The notes beneath the pieces are model-generated. The model saw nothing but the letters and a program-made list of their open reading frames with translations. It made no database searches and was not told the origin of the DNA. This document shows, piece after piece, positions 55,107-64,000 of a stretch of DNA of 64,000 nt. The stretch is from assembly GCA_037042185.1 (NCBI GenBank), contig JAXQJY010000027.1, positions 1,736,001-1,800,000 on the forward strand. The letters are read 5' to 3'. The position numbers and the translations under genes were made by a program. This DNA is from Sordariomycetes sp. S80-01Y. Its lineage: Eukaryota; Ascomycota; Sordariomycetes. The stretch's first letter is position 1. The number at the start of each line of letters is the position of its first letter.

Positions 55107-57062
55107 TTATGCATCCAGTTTAAGACGATCCAGCATGGCATCAATCTTCCCAAGCAAGACCTGGTAGTTCAAGGCATCTGCCGCAAACTCATCATCCTCA
55201 TCTTCGTTCTCCTTTTCTCCATCTTTGATACCATCCGCTGGTTTCGAGTCATTCACGCGCAGGGCTTCTACTCCGTTTGCCAAGTCTGCCACACCCGCCG
55301 TGGAGGCGATATACGCCCCAGCGCCTTCAGACTCGGCGCCCTCAGCACCGTAGGCTTCTTCTACCCTCGCCCTGAACTGCTCCTCCGCAGTTGGTTGCTT
55401 GTCCTCCTCTTCTTCCATGACCTCATCTAGACCCGTATCCTCAAATCTAAGCCTGAATCTCTCAGACAGATAATATCGGATGTCGTCCAGCAACTCAATA
55501 GAATCCGTCTCCTGTCGCGCCTTCAACCTACTCGCACTTTCGCGAATCAGTTCCTGGAAGTCGTCTTCGTCGATGTAATCCTCCAGTCTATACGCCAGAT
55601 ACCTTGCTGCAAACTCTTCCAGTCGTTGGACGCGGAGGTCCCACGCCGCGTGGATGACGTCGTAGATGTTAACTGGTTCAACTTCTACAGCGTCACCAGA
55701 GGCAACGTTCACCTTAGTCGGACCGCTTCCCAGGGTGGAGATTGCAACAGCAGCCTTGCTCTTGAGCGAATCCAGAAACAGCATGTCCGCCGCGTAAAGC
55801 AAATCCAGTGCGTGCTCAAGAGTGATGCGATCCGTGTTCTCGGTGTAGAGGAACGTGAGAATCAGCTCCAGGATCTGTGGGCTGCAATCGACAGTAACGA
55901 TGCGCAGATTCTCAGAGTGAGTGGCTTCGGCGAATTGCCCAGAGAACATCTTCTCGAAGTACTCACTTCGTATGAGCATTGCTTTGTGAGCAGGGTACAC
56001 GTAGGACTTCCGCGTTCTCTTCGAGCCGTTACTGTTGTTGTGCGTTTGACCAGCCGGGCCGATGGGAATGCCGCCCTCTGCATTTCTAGGGGTTGCCGTG
56101 CCAGAAGGAACCTCTGACTCGATGTTCAAGGGCTCGTCTGCGCGCAGGAGCACGTCCGCAAACATGGCGTTGTCGTGTTTCCACTTGATCTCGTCCACGC
56201 GATCTGAATCAACGACCATTCTCAGCCCCAGGACGTTGGTCTGGAAGAAGTCCTCAACCTGCTTGAGCGCTCTTTCAACTTCATCCTGGTACCGTTGTCT
56301 CGCGAGTCGACGATCGCTACCTGTCAGAATGGCCTCCCACAGTTGTTCGATCTCAAGGTCTTTGCTGATCTTATCCAGGCCTTTCACGACCTCTTCCTCC
56401 GTGACCGGGCTGTCCGCCGGCACCAGCTCTCTTGGCAAGTTCCCCAGATACACGTAGCGCAGGGCAATTTGAAACGCCTCCACCGGAATGGCTGATGATA
56501 GATTCCATTTTGTCGTCTCAGGCTGTGTCGTCAACTTTTTCGAGAAATATGGTGTCCTTGCAGCCAGTATGAACTTGTGCATGTTGAAGGACTCCGTACC
56601 GGCGATAAGCGATATATCCGCTAACGCAGCATTGTTCAGTAAAGTCGAAATGTGCGTGGACCAGTAGACGTATGGATCTGACGATTTTGAGAAGTCATAT
56701 TGGAGAAGAAGGTTTCTGATCCTGTCGTTGAGGGCGTTATAGATGCATCGCTCCCCCTGGAAGGTATTCCGCTCTGCCAACGCGCCGGCTTCGAGGAGGA
56801 GGCGAACCAGCTCATAGTGACCGCAGAGACTGGCAATAATGAGAGGCGTGTAATCAAACTTGTCCTTTCCGTTGATGTTCACACCAAGATTTATGAGCTC
56901 TTGACACTTCCGCAAATCGCCGTGTCGACACGCGAGAAGGAAATCTTGAAACTGCTCGCTTGTATCCAGAGGGTTCTCATCTCGGAGCTTGCCGGCTTTG
57001 ATCATGAGGTTCTCCTCGGCGAGGGTACCCTCGAGCTCGTGCTTTTTGAGGACGTTCGCCAT
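55107..57062 (-). CDS. Ankyrin-repeat and double BTB/POZ protein (ABTB1/Btb3-like)
   Basis: Intronless, 651 aa from the ATG at 57062; an upstream TTG-initiated frame is ignored. The N-terminal ankyrin repeats read FLLACRHGDLRKCQELINLG and FDYTPLIIASLCGHYELVRL. A first BTB domain follows (ADISLIAGTESFNMHKFILA), then a second (MFADVLLRADEPLNIESEVP; YVYPAHKAMLIRSEYFEKMF; FLYTENTDRITLEHALDLLY). Acidic C-terminal helices end in LLGKIDAMLDRLKLDA. The ankyrin-BTB-BTB layout is that of ABTB1 and S. pombe Btb3, substrate adaptors for Cullin-3 ubiquitin ligases. It overlaps nothing; its 3' end lies about 100 bp from the choline kinase stop. Targets are unknown. Confidence 0.88.
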   Translation of the reverse strand: MANVLKKHELEGTLAEENLMIKAGKLRDENPLDTSEQFQDFLLACRHGDLRKCQELINLGVNINGKDKFDYTPLIIASLCGHYELVRLLLEAGALAERNTFQGERCIYNALNDRIRNLLLQYDFSKSSDPYVYWSTHISTLLNNAALADISLIAGTESFNMHKFILAARTPYFSKKLTTQPETTKWNLSSAIPVEAFQIALRYVYLGNLPRELVPADSPVTEEEVVKGLDKISKDLEIEQLWEAILTGSDRRLARQRYQDEVERALKQVEDFFQTNVLGLRMVVDSDRVDEIKWKHDNAMFADVLLRADEPLNIESEVPSGTATPRNAEGGIPIGPAGQTHNNSNGSKRTRKSYVYPAHKAMLIRSEYFEKMFSGQFAEATHSENLRIVTVDCSPQILELILTFLYTENTDRITLEHALDLLYAADMLFLDSLKSKAAVAISTLGSGPTKVNVASGDAVEVEPVNIYDVIHAAWDLRVQRLEEFAARYLAYRLEDYIDEDDFQELIRESASRLKARQETDSIELLDDIRYYLSERFRLRFEDTGLDEVMEEEEDKQPTAEEQFRARVEEAYGAEGAESEGAGAYIASTAGVADLANGVEALRVNDSKPADGIKDGEKENEDEDDEFAADALNYQVLLGKIDAMLDRLKLDA

Positions 57063-57653
57063 GATGAAATACAATGGGATGAGGTATAAATGATGTCGCG
57101 CAAGGGCGTTGCTGAGTTGGAAGCCATGTCGTCAGTTTGAGGAGGCGAGTCGGAGGTTGAATCTCGAAGTCTGCCCCACCGATAGACATCATCAATTGAG
57201 GCTTGAGTGCGCCTCCCCCACGTTGTGTGGCTGGAGTGTCTGATCTCCGATTTATCGCTATCGATTATGGCAGGTGTGGCGCCTAGTGGGCTTCCTACAG
57301 AAGCGGCCGGCTCGTCGCCGTGGCAACAGGCTCTGATGGACCCCCGTTGTTTAGTCCGAGTCGAACCCCTGCATTTTCGACGGTTGGTTGGCTGTCGGTT
57401 GCCGCATCGACCTCTGAAGCGCATTGCATTTGTCGACTGAATTGATGGTGGCTTCTATTCTTCACGCAACCTCGTCCTCCTCCACATCTTCACAACCACA
57501 ACAGACTTTCCCTACTAACCCAGCAGGATACAAGTCGCCGCCCATCGCCTTGGGCATCGTCCTCCTATTCATCACATAGGTCGACGTCACGTCCGATGAA
57601 CAAACCTCTAGCTATTGGTTGTCAAGCGTCTTGGATCCCTACACTCGCCCAAC
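57063..57653. promoter_or_regulatory. Divergent promoter region, BTB gene / NIMA
   Basis: A 591-bp spacer between start codons. No specific site is claimed. Confidence 0.4.
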
Positions 57654-59920
57654 ATGACGTCGGAAAAGGATTTTGAGTCGCTGGAGAAGATCGGTACGTG
57701 GGCTCCAGCTTCAGCTGAGCTGCCTAGTGCAACTCAGCATCTCAGCGACATGAATGCTAACGGTATCTCGTCACAGGACATGGATCGTTTGGTGTCATTC
57801 GCAAAGTGCGCCGGAAGGCCGATGGCTTCGTCATGTGCCGCAAGGAAATCTCGTACCATCGCATGTCGCAGAAGGAACGCGAGCAGCTTCACGCCGAGTT
57901 CCAGATCCTTTCCCATCTTCGACACAACAACATCGTGCAGTACTACCACCGCGAGCACCTCAAGGCGAGCCAAGACCTGCACCTGTACATGGAATACTGC
58001 GGGAACGGAGATCTTGGAAGGGTCATTAGAGATCTGAAGCACAAGGGCCAGCGTGCTAGCGAGTCGTTTGTCTGGAGCATCTTCAGTCAGCTGACCCTGG
58101 CGTTGTATCGTTGTCACTATGGCGTTGACCCGCCGGATGTTGGCACGAACACGCTGGGCTTTACAAAAGGTACGCTGGAAGGACCGCCAAAGGTGCCCGC
58201 TGGTACTATGACTATCCTGCATCGTGACCTCAAGCCTGAGAACGGTAAGTCGACTTCATCACCCTCTTCTGAGTCTTGCTAATTCTCTCTAGTCTTCCTC
58301 GACGACGACAACTCAGTCAAGCTCGGCGACTTTGGCCTTTCGAAGATGATTAGGGCCCAGGACTTCGCCTCCACCTACGTCGGCACACCCTTCTACATGT
58401 CGCCCGAAATTATCGCTGGCGAGAAGTACACGCTGAAGTCGGATATTTGGGCGATGGGTTGTATTATCTACGAACTCTGCACACGCGAGCCTCCTTTCAA
58501 CGGCCGAAGCCACCCCGAGCTCAACAAAAAGATCGCCCTGGGCAAATTCGCGCCACTGCCGGACTGCTATTCTCCCGAGCTGTACAGTGCTATCAAGAGT
58601 TGCATGCAGCGCAACGCCGACGAGCGGCCCGACACCATTAAGCTGCTAAACATTCCCGCCGTAAAGCTTATGCGCAAGGAATTGGAGGTCTCTGTCACTC
58701 ACAAGAAACTGAAGGCCAGAGAGGAGGCTATGAAGAAGAAGGAGAAGGAGATTGATGCCAGACTCGCTCGCATGGATCAAGAGAGGCAGATGGTTCGCGA
58801 AGAGATTGATGCTTCCCTGCGCCGTGAATGGGAGGTTAAGGCCCGACTGGAGATCGACCTTCACATTCAAAAGGAAACAGAAAGACTCCGACAACAGTTT
58901 GAAGAAGAGCTACAAGCTCGGGTCGAAGCAGCTGTGGCTAAGAAGGCAGTGGCTTTTACAGAGCCTGAGCCCAGATCCGACCCCTTTGAGTCGTCCACGG
59001 CAAACAAGTCTGACTTCCCCCACTCTTCGATAGGAACAAGTGGTGAGGAGTTCCCCTCGACTACCGACCTCACGGATTATTCCATCGACAGCCCGGAGCC
59101 GCCGGTGGAGAAAGAGCCCAAGAAGACTGCCAGGACGCCGTTCGGCCGTGCGCAGACCATGTTCGCTGGCGCTGCTGGTACGCCAATGGATATCGAGATG
59201 GCATCGCCAAGTCCAATTGCCATTGCATCGTTGTCTTTGTCACCTCGTAGAGCCGGGGCTGGCAAGGCACCTTCCGTCCCCGAGCCTAACATCTTCGGAG
59301 CCAAGAATGGTGACAACAAGTGGGCGATGCGCGACGAGCCGGTATTGGAGGAGTCTGACGACGAAGATATTATTCCCTCGCCTACCCGGCACATTAAATC
59401 GTCAAAGAACCCCTTCACGTCCAAGACACGCCCTGTCTTGACATCCCAAAAGACGGCACCGGTCAACACCATCAAACCAACGTCTTCTGAGAGGCTCGCC
59501 TCCAAGATCGGGTTGGCGCAGCAGCCCCAGCCGGAGCTCAGCCCCCGTTCACCGAACCGCCGTCTGAGCAAGATTCCATCAGCCGCCAATCTCCAAGGGG
59601 AGACAAGCATCAGCAGCTTCGCCGCTAGGAAGGCGAAGATGGTCAAGAGCCAGGAGCCAACAGGCTCAGTGCTGGGCAACAACATCAAGGGTCGAACCCT
59701 GGTGGAACTGCAACAAGCCCGTGCCGGAGGACGCCCCGTGAGCGCCATGAATGTCCCGACCATCGATAGGGACAATCTCGCCACGAGTCCCAAGCGGCGG
59801 GCGCAGACCGAGCGACGAGCTAGCGGTGGGAGTGGCACCGAGCCTGCGATCTGGGATCCGGAGACTGACGAAATGCCAAGCCCCTTCTTGGTGCGTCATC
59901 GAAAGATTACCAGAGCGTGA
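57654..59920 (+). CDS. nimA: NIMA-type mitotic Ser/Thr kinase
   Basis: Exons are 57654..57693, 57777..58244 and 58293..59920, giving 711 aa. The kinase domain starts at once: FESLEKIGHGSFGVIRKV (glycine loop split by intron 1), CRKEI lysine, HRDLKPEN with Asp about 164, GDFGLSKM and GTPFYMSPEI. A Nek-typical insert before HRD carries Gly/Pro. Coiled coils follow (VTHKKLKAREEAMKKKEKEI onward), then a Ser/Pro-rich tail with many SP/TP sites. NIMA is the founding Nek kinase, needed for mitotic entry in Aspergillus. The stop used is TGA at 59918-59920, after SPFLVRHRKITRA. An alternative last intron (branch GCTAAC at about 59942, acceptor CAG at 59967) would add about 50 residues, so the C-terminus is uncertain. 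Confidence 0.92.
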
Positions 59921-61864
59921 TGGCTCTGTCACTTGACGTATGCTAACTCGCGCTGGTGTGAAGCAGAAGCCTCGGTGTCGTCAATATCGATCCGAGGATG
60001 CGGTCGAAGAGGCGATTCGTTGTCGACTTGAGAGGAGGAGCGGAAGCATCGGCTTGATGCGAACCAACACTACGAGCGGGCGCATCGAAAGCTGAAGGGC
60101 AACAAGCCTCGCAAGGTTGAGGAGGCCGCATAATTTGAGATGACCTCATGATTTGGATTTCCGGTTGTTTTGTACTGAGCAGGCGATGCTCACGTTGGAC
60201 AGATGGGTGTCTTCCACATTGTTATCTTTCCTTTGTCTTCTTATACCTTCTCTTCCCTTCTCTTTTTTATAGGCGTTAGGAGCATGGACGGGTTTGGGTC
60301 TGCTTAGTACATGTGTCATGGATAGAGAGTCATGGGGATGAAGGGAAGACAGCAACGCATTTGATCAATTCATGCAAATTACTCTGCCATCCTAAGCCAC
60401 ACTCACTTGAGCTGCGGTCCGTCTCGTTGTGCAAGTCGTTTGACCAGTCTTTCGAAACTCCACTCGCGATCTGGACTTGTCCTCGGGCACGCTTCACAGG
60501 CTTTCTAACCGCAAGTAGATGCTCAACGGTCGACGCGTGTATCTCCAATTGCAGGAGACGAGGCGGAATTGTAAAATGGAGCCATTCGAACACGCGCCTG
60601 CTGACGAACGATTCCTGACAGGATTGGTGACCGATCTCAGGAATGGGCAGCCGTCATGAATGCGATTGCCAAAGCGAAGGAGGACGTATGCGCGCGAAGG
60701 AATGGAATGACTCGGAGATATGCACGAGGGAAGAGAGGCTAGGCACAATCTGGTTCCTATGCCGCGCGCGCCTCGCATCTTTCGAGGGGATGTCATTTGT
60801 CGGGTGTAAGTTTTACTTCCATCGCGCCGGTTGCTCCCGGGACGAGCTCATTTGAGGAAGTGCGAGTATGTTCCAGACGGCTGCCAACATGCTTCAACAT
60901 GGACGACTCGCCATTGCACTGAGCGGGTCGTGCGAGGTTGGTCTATCAGTCCGAGGCTCAGTTAGCGAGTTGGGGTTACCCTACACCGCGGATAAATCCA
61001 TCCTCGGTCAACGCACCACTCACAACCCATTCCAAAGTATGCGCACTGGATGCAGCCTGATATAACTTCTCTTGCTGCCGCCCCTCCCTGCCGGCTGTTC
61101 GTGTGACCGAGAGTGGAAGGTCCGCGTCGCCATGTGGGAGGGCGGATGCTACAGCCGCCAGCGGAAACGGCCGAAAGGTGCTCATGTGCGCATTTTCAGA
61201 GGCATGGAGGGTGCTTCTGATGTGATTCCTTGCGTTTCATGGTGGCGCTTGGTGAGGTGACTGGTGTTCCCGAGGTTAAGTCTTGTCAGGGTCCTGATGG
61301 TTGCTATTGGTGTAAGGGTTGGTTCACTGACAGTCACATGCGTCGGTATCTGGGTAAATTGACCGTGATGATGCCATACAACCGCAACGTTTCTGAGCCG
61401 CGTGTGACGCATAGAGAACAATGAGTGGTATTGAATTTGCTTCGCTTGGAACTTCAAGGGGGGTATTCTGCGAAATTGAGAACCAAACGGTGAAAAAAGC
61501 ATGCTCCAACGGCACTTTCAACCTAGAACAACAGAGCTTTAGAAGCTTATCATGAAAGTGAAATCCAAACCAACGCCGTGTAACCATATCAATGAAGCCG
61601 TGAGGCCATCCATTCTTGCCGAGCCGCGAGGCCTCTGCCGTCTTTGAGCTCCCAAATCGTTTGCCAGCCTCGGGCATGTCAAATAACCATGGCCAAGTGC
61701 TGCTGCTCCCATCCTCTCCGCAAATCAGTAGGATCCTCGGTTCTGTGATAACCCGAAACGTAACTTTTTTTTCTTCTTTTGCGTGACTTTTGATTCCCTG
61801 ATTCGACAATTATTTGTCGGCATGAGCCGAAGATATCTTGTTGGTAATGTTGGTGGTTGGACGC
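59921..61864. other. Gene-free stretch, possibly including a NIMA 3' exon
   Basis: About 1.9 kb. At 59965-60132 the plus strand still looks coding (a frame ending HRKLKGNKPRKVEEAA and TAA), but it cannot be joined cleanly to NIMA. Open frames at 60313-61502 are short, on both strands, and without domains. Confidence 0.5.
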
Positions 61865-62383
61865 TCAGCGTCGGTGACGGTGGGACGAGCTGTGATGGTG
61901 ACGATGACCATGACGATGGGAGGAGTGCCGATGTCGACTAGACGAGGTACTCTGGTCTAGCTCCTTTTCCAAATCTTCTACTCGCGACCGGTATTGCTTT
62001 ACGATTTCTTTGATGTGTGCAATGCGGTCAAAGTCGACCTCGAGTTCGTCCAGTTGTCGTATGATGGCATGATAACGCGCGATTTCCTCATCCGCCCCAT
62101 CAATGATGTTTCCAGCGTGGTCGTACTGAACTCCGGTGAACATCGCGGCTTGCTCGCTTAGGTACTGTATGTTTTGCTCGATATTGTCCATCAATCGGTC
62201 GAAGTAGCGACCGAGGGCAGCCAGCGAAGAGCTGTCGAGGAGAAGAAGCCCTTGACTGCTTGCCCTACTAGCAGCGCGGGAGCTGCTCGACCCCCCATCC
62301 AGCGCAGCCTGGCCCTGTCGCAGCAGCTGGAGCTCTTCCGACGAGAGCCCTAGCTGGGTGTCGGGAACGGCGTTTGTGGTCAT
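61865..62383 (-). CDS. BLOC-1 subunit Cnl1-like protein with His-rich tail
   Basis: Intronless, 172 aa. The N-terminus has LGLSSEELQLLRQGQAALDG and SQGLLLLDSSSLAALGRYFD. A helical core follows (MDNIEQNIQYLSEQAAMF, YHAIIRQLDELEVDFDRIAH, VKQYRSRVEDLEKELD) with coiled-coil character. This pattern fits fungal Cnl1/BLOC-1 subunits, small endosomal proteins that help recycle Rab5-type GTPases and sort cargo. The last 23 residues contain ten His among Arg and Ser, which is not part of the core family. The start is the first ATG. Identity is from pattern recall and is less certain than for the enzymes. Confidence 0.65.
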   Translation of the reverse strand: MTTNAVPDTQLGLSSEELQLLRQGQAALDGGSSSSRAASRASSQGLLLLDSSSLAALGRYFDRLMDNIEQNIQYLSEQAAMFTGVQYDHAGNIIDGADEEIARYHAIIRQLDELEVDFDRIAHIKEIVKQYRSRVEDLEKELDQSTSSSRHRHSSHRHGHRHHHSSSHRHRR

Positions 62384-64000
62384 TGCAATGCGCGCTCGAG
62401 GCGCCGCAGCGCATGTAGGTCTTCAGCGTCGAAGATCAGTGGTTCCGAGGGAGTCCTGATGGCGACGAGTGATGACCAAGGTAGTTGATGGCGGTTGTCG
62501 GATGGGGATGGACGCAAGTGCAGTTGATGCCCAACGAAGGCTGACATGAGGGAGCGGACGACAGGGAGCCTCGATTCGGCGGGCGTGGTGCGCAGAACGT
62601 CATGATCTCGATGCTGTCGCGGGCTCGATCATGGCCGTTGGGCGGGTAGCGTGTCGAGGTTGGAGGTGCGAGGCCTGGGAGGATTTTGTGCGATGAGCGC
62701 GATAGCACGAAGCGTTTGTCCGGGGAAGAGGGTGCGGCGATCTTATTGGAGAATGCCGAGGGCTGGCGACAGAGGCGTTGTTTGCGAGGATGTTTGCCGC
62801 TGAGATGGTTTCGCAATTGTCCGACCAAAAGCAACGAGGCGTGCCTGCTTTTTCCCGACCATGTCCAGACGGCGAGAAGGGAATTGCAGGAAGAAGACTC
62901 GGGTGCACGGGAGCGAAGGCGAGCGCTTCAAGCCTGGAGGTGTTGGGGAGCCACTGCCAGGGACGGGGTGGTGTGCGGATACGGGCGAATGCCCTTCTTG
63001 GTTCCAGCCCACTGGGCTCAGAGCGTTGCAGGGGGTTAAAGTGCACCATCGGCACACCATCACCGTCAGAAACAGTTCGCGCTTCGCCGCGGCAGCGTTT
63101 GCGGTCCCTGTCTGTTCCTGCTGAAGACTGTCTCATCGCCTCAGGCACTCGGCTTGTTGAAGAGGTCATCTGCTCAACGAGCCGTGGCGACCCTGTAGGG
63201 TTCAGGCTCAGGTTGGTCGTCCCGGCAAACAAGCCTATGTCGGCGTGCTGCAGCTGATGATGACCTTGGCCGTCACCGTGGGCTTTTCCTAGACGGATGA
63301 TTGGGCTGATTGCAGAGATCCTTGGATTAGCTGCTGATAGATGCAGCAAGTGGCTGGAGAGAAGCAGCTTCCCGTCTGACGATTTGATGATCTGATCGGC
63401 TGAGATTCCGAGGCATGCAGTCCTGTTCAGAGACTGCCGATACAGAAACACGACGCCATGAGGTAGGGCGACTAGAGACCGTAACAAGCTCCCTTCTTAC
63501 ACTCTGCTGCGCGCCCAACTTGAAGCCAAGGAGGCTAGCTTCGGCTCTTCCTTCCCGTCCAAAATGTAAATAACAATGATCGACTTTGTAAGGTACTCGT
63601 CATCGGCAAGCCCTTGTTTGCTGAAAAGGGAAGTCGCGGCTCGGCGCGCTCCTGCCGTTGTGGAGCGGGATTGCGGATCCAGTTCTCCCATCTCAGGCTC
63701 AGCCTAGCATCATCAACTTCAATCTTCAACTTGTCTCCCTCCAACGCCCCGCGACACCCAGCGGTCCTACACAGCGGACCATCAGTCCATGGCTCAAGGC
63801 TCAAGGCGCGGCCAGATACGCCAAGATGAGGACGCATTCACTAGCCTCAGACGTCACGGCGCATCGCTGCCCAATCTGCTGTTGCTTGTGCGTCTCCCCA
63901 CCACCAATTGGACGCGTTGAGCAGCCACCCTCTGTAGCGCGGGCATATGCTTTGAGATAAAAGTAACAGAATTCCCCGACAGCGACGCACTTCGAAGTCA
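62384..64000. other. Terminal stretch without a supportable gene
   Basis: About 1.6 kb to the window end. Long overlapping open frames lie on both strands (62600-63487 minus, 62778-63257 plus), but neither shows a domain, and the minus one begins at TTG. The last 400 bp could be the promoter of a gene beyond the edge. Confidence 0.5.

Noticed and set aside
62778-63257. 159-aa plus frame near the window end
   Set aside because: Overlaps an equally long minus frame; no domain or leader.

Overview
The window is nuclear DNA of a filamentous ascomycete (Pezizomycotina, probably Sordariomycetes). The evidence is the gene content (SHO1 osmosensor, DASH subunit Spc19, NIMA kinase, BLOC-1 subunit Cnl1, ABC-C transporter, P450), the many short introns of about 40-85 nt with GTRNGY donors and CTRAC-like branch points, and the lack of operons, Shine-Dalgarno signals or bacterial genes. 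No rRNA, convincing tRNA, transposon, virus or CRISPR was found. The class assignment is an inference; the species is not identifiable by eye.

Layout. 0-10.6 kb: 3' end of an unknown coiled-coil protein, then SHO1, SPC19 (minus), an N-glycosylated single-pass membrane protein, proteasome lid subunit RPN5 and an FSH1-type serine hydrolase. 11.2-15 kb: a four-exon ATP18 gene (F1Fo subunit i/j), a divergent NIPSNAP-like gene and a Rogdi/Rav2-like V-ATPase regulator. 15.7-22.5 kb: a cytochrome P450 and a 1450-aa ABC-C transporter sharing one 502-bp promoter. 22.5-34.2 kb: gene-poor, with tandem repeats, a DUF3237 protein, POP7 of RNase P/MRP, a secreted CAP/PR-1 protein with a Pro-Glu stretch, and a 5-kb gap without a supportable gene.

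34.2-45 kb is dense again: complex I subunit NDUFA8, NUP54, TOM5 (50 aa, first exon of 13 nt), glycine decarboxylase GCV2, WD40 chaperone SQT1 and a mucin-like membrane protein. 45.6-46.7 kb holds a fungal orphan gene whose 5' end looks damaged or is unresolved. 47.2-62.4 kb: SPP1 of COMPASS, SCO1, a CECR5-like HAD protein, choline kinase, an ankyrin-BTB protein, NIMA kinase and a CNL1-like gene. The last 1.6 kb has no supportable gene.

How the genes relate. There is no secondary-metabolite backbone enzyme. The only accessory-looking unit is the divergent P450/ABC-C pair, which fits modification plus export of a small molecule. Six genes (ATP18, NIPSNAP-like, NDUFA8, TOM5, GCV2, SCO1) encode proteins known or predicted to be mitochondrial, and two of the head-to-head pairs (ATP18/NIPSNAP, TOM5/GCV2) are mitochondrial on both sides. 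Gene structures were built by hand from splice signals and frame agreement. They are internally consistent (exon sums divisible by three) but not checked against transcripts.
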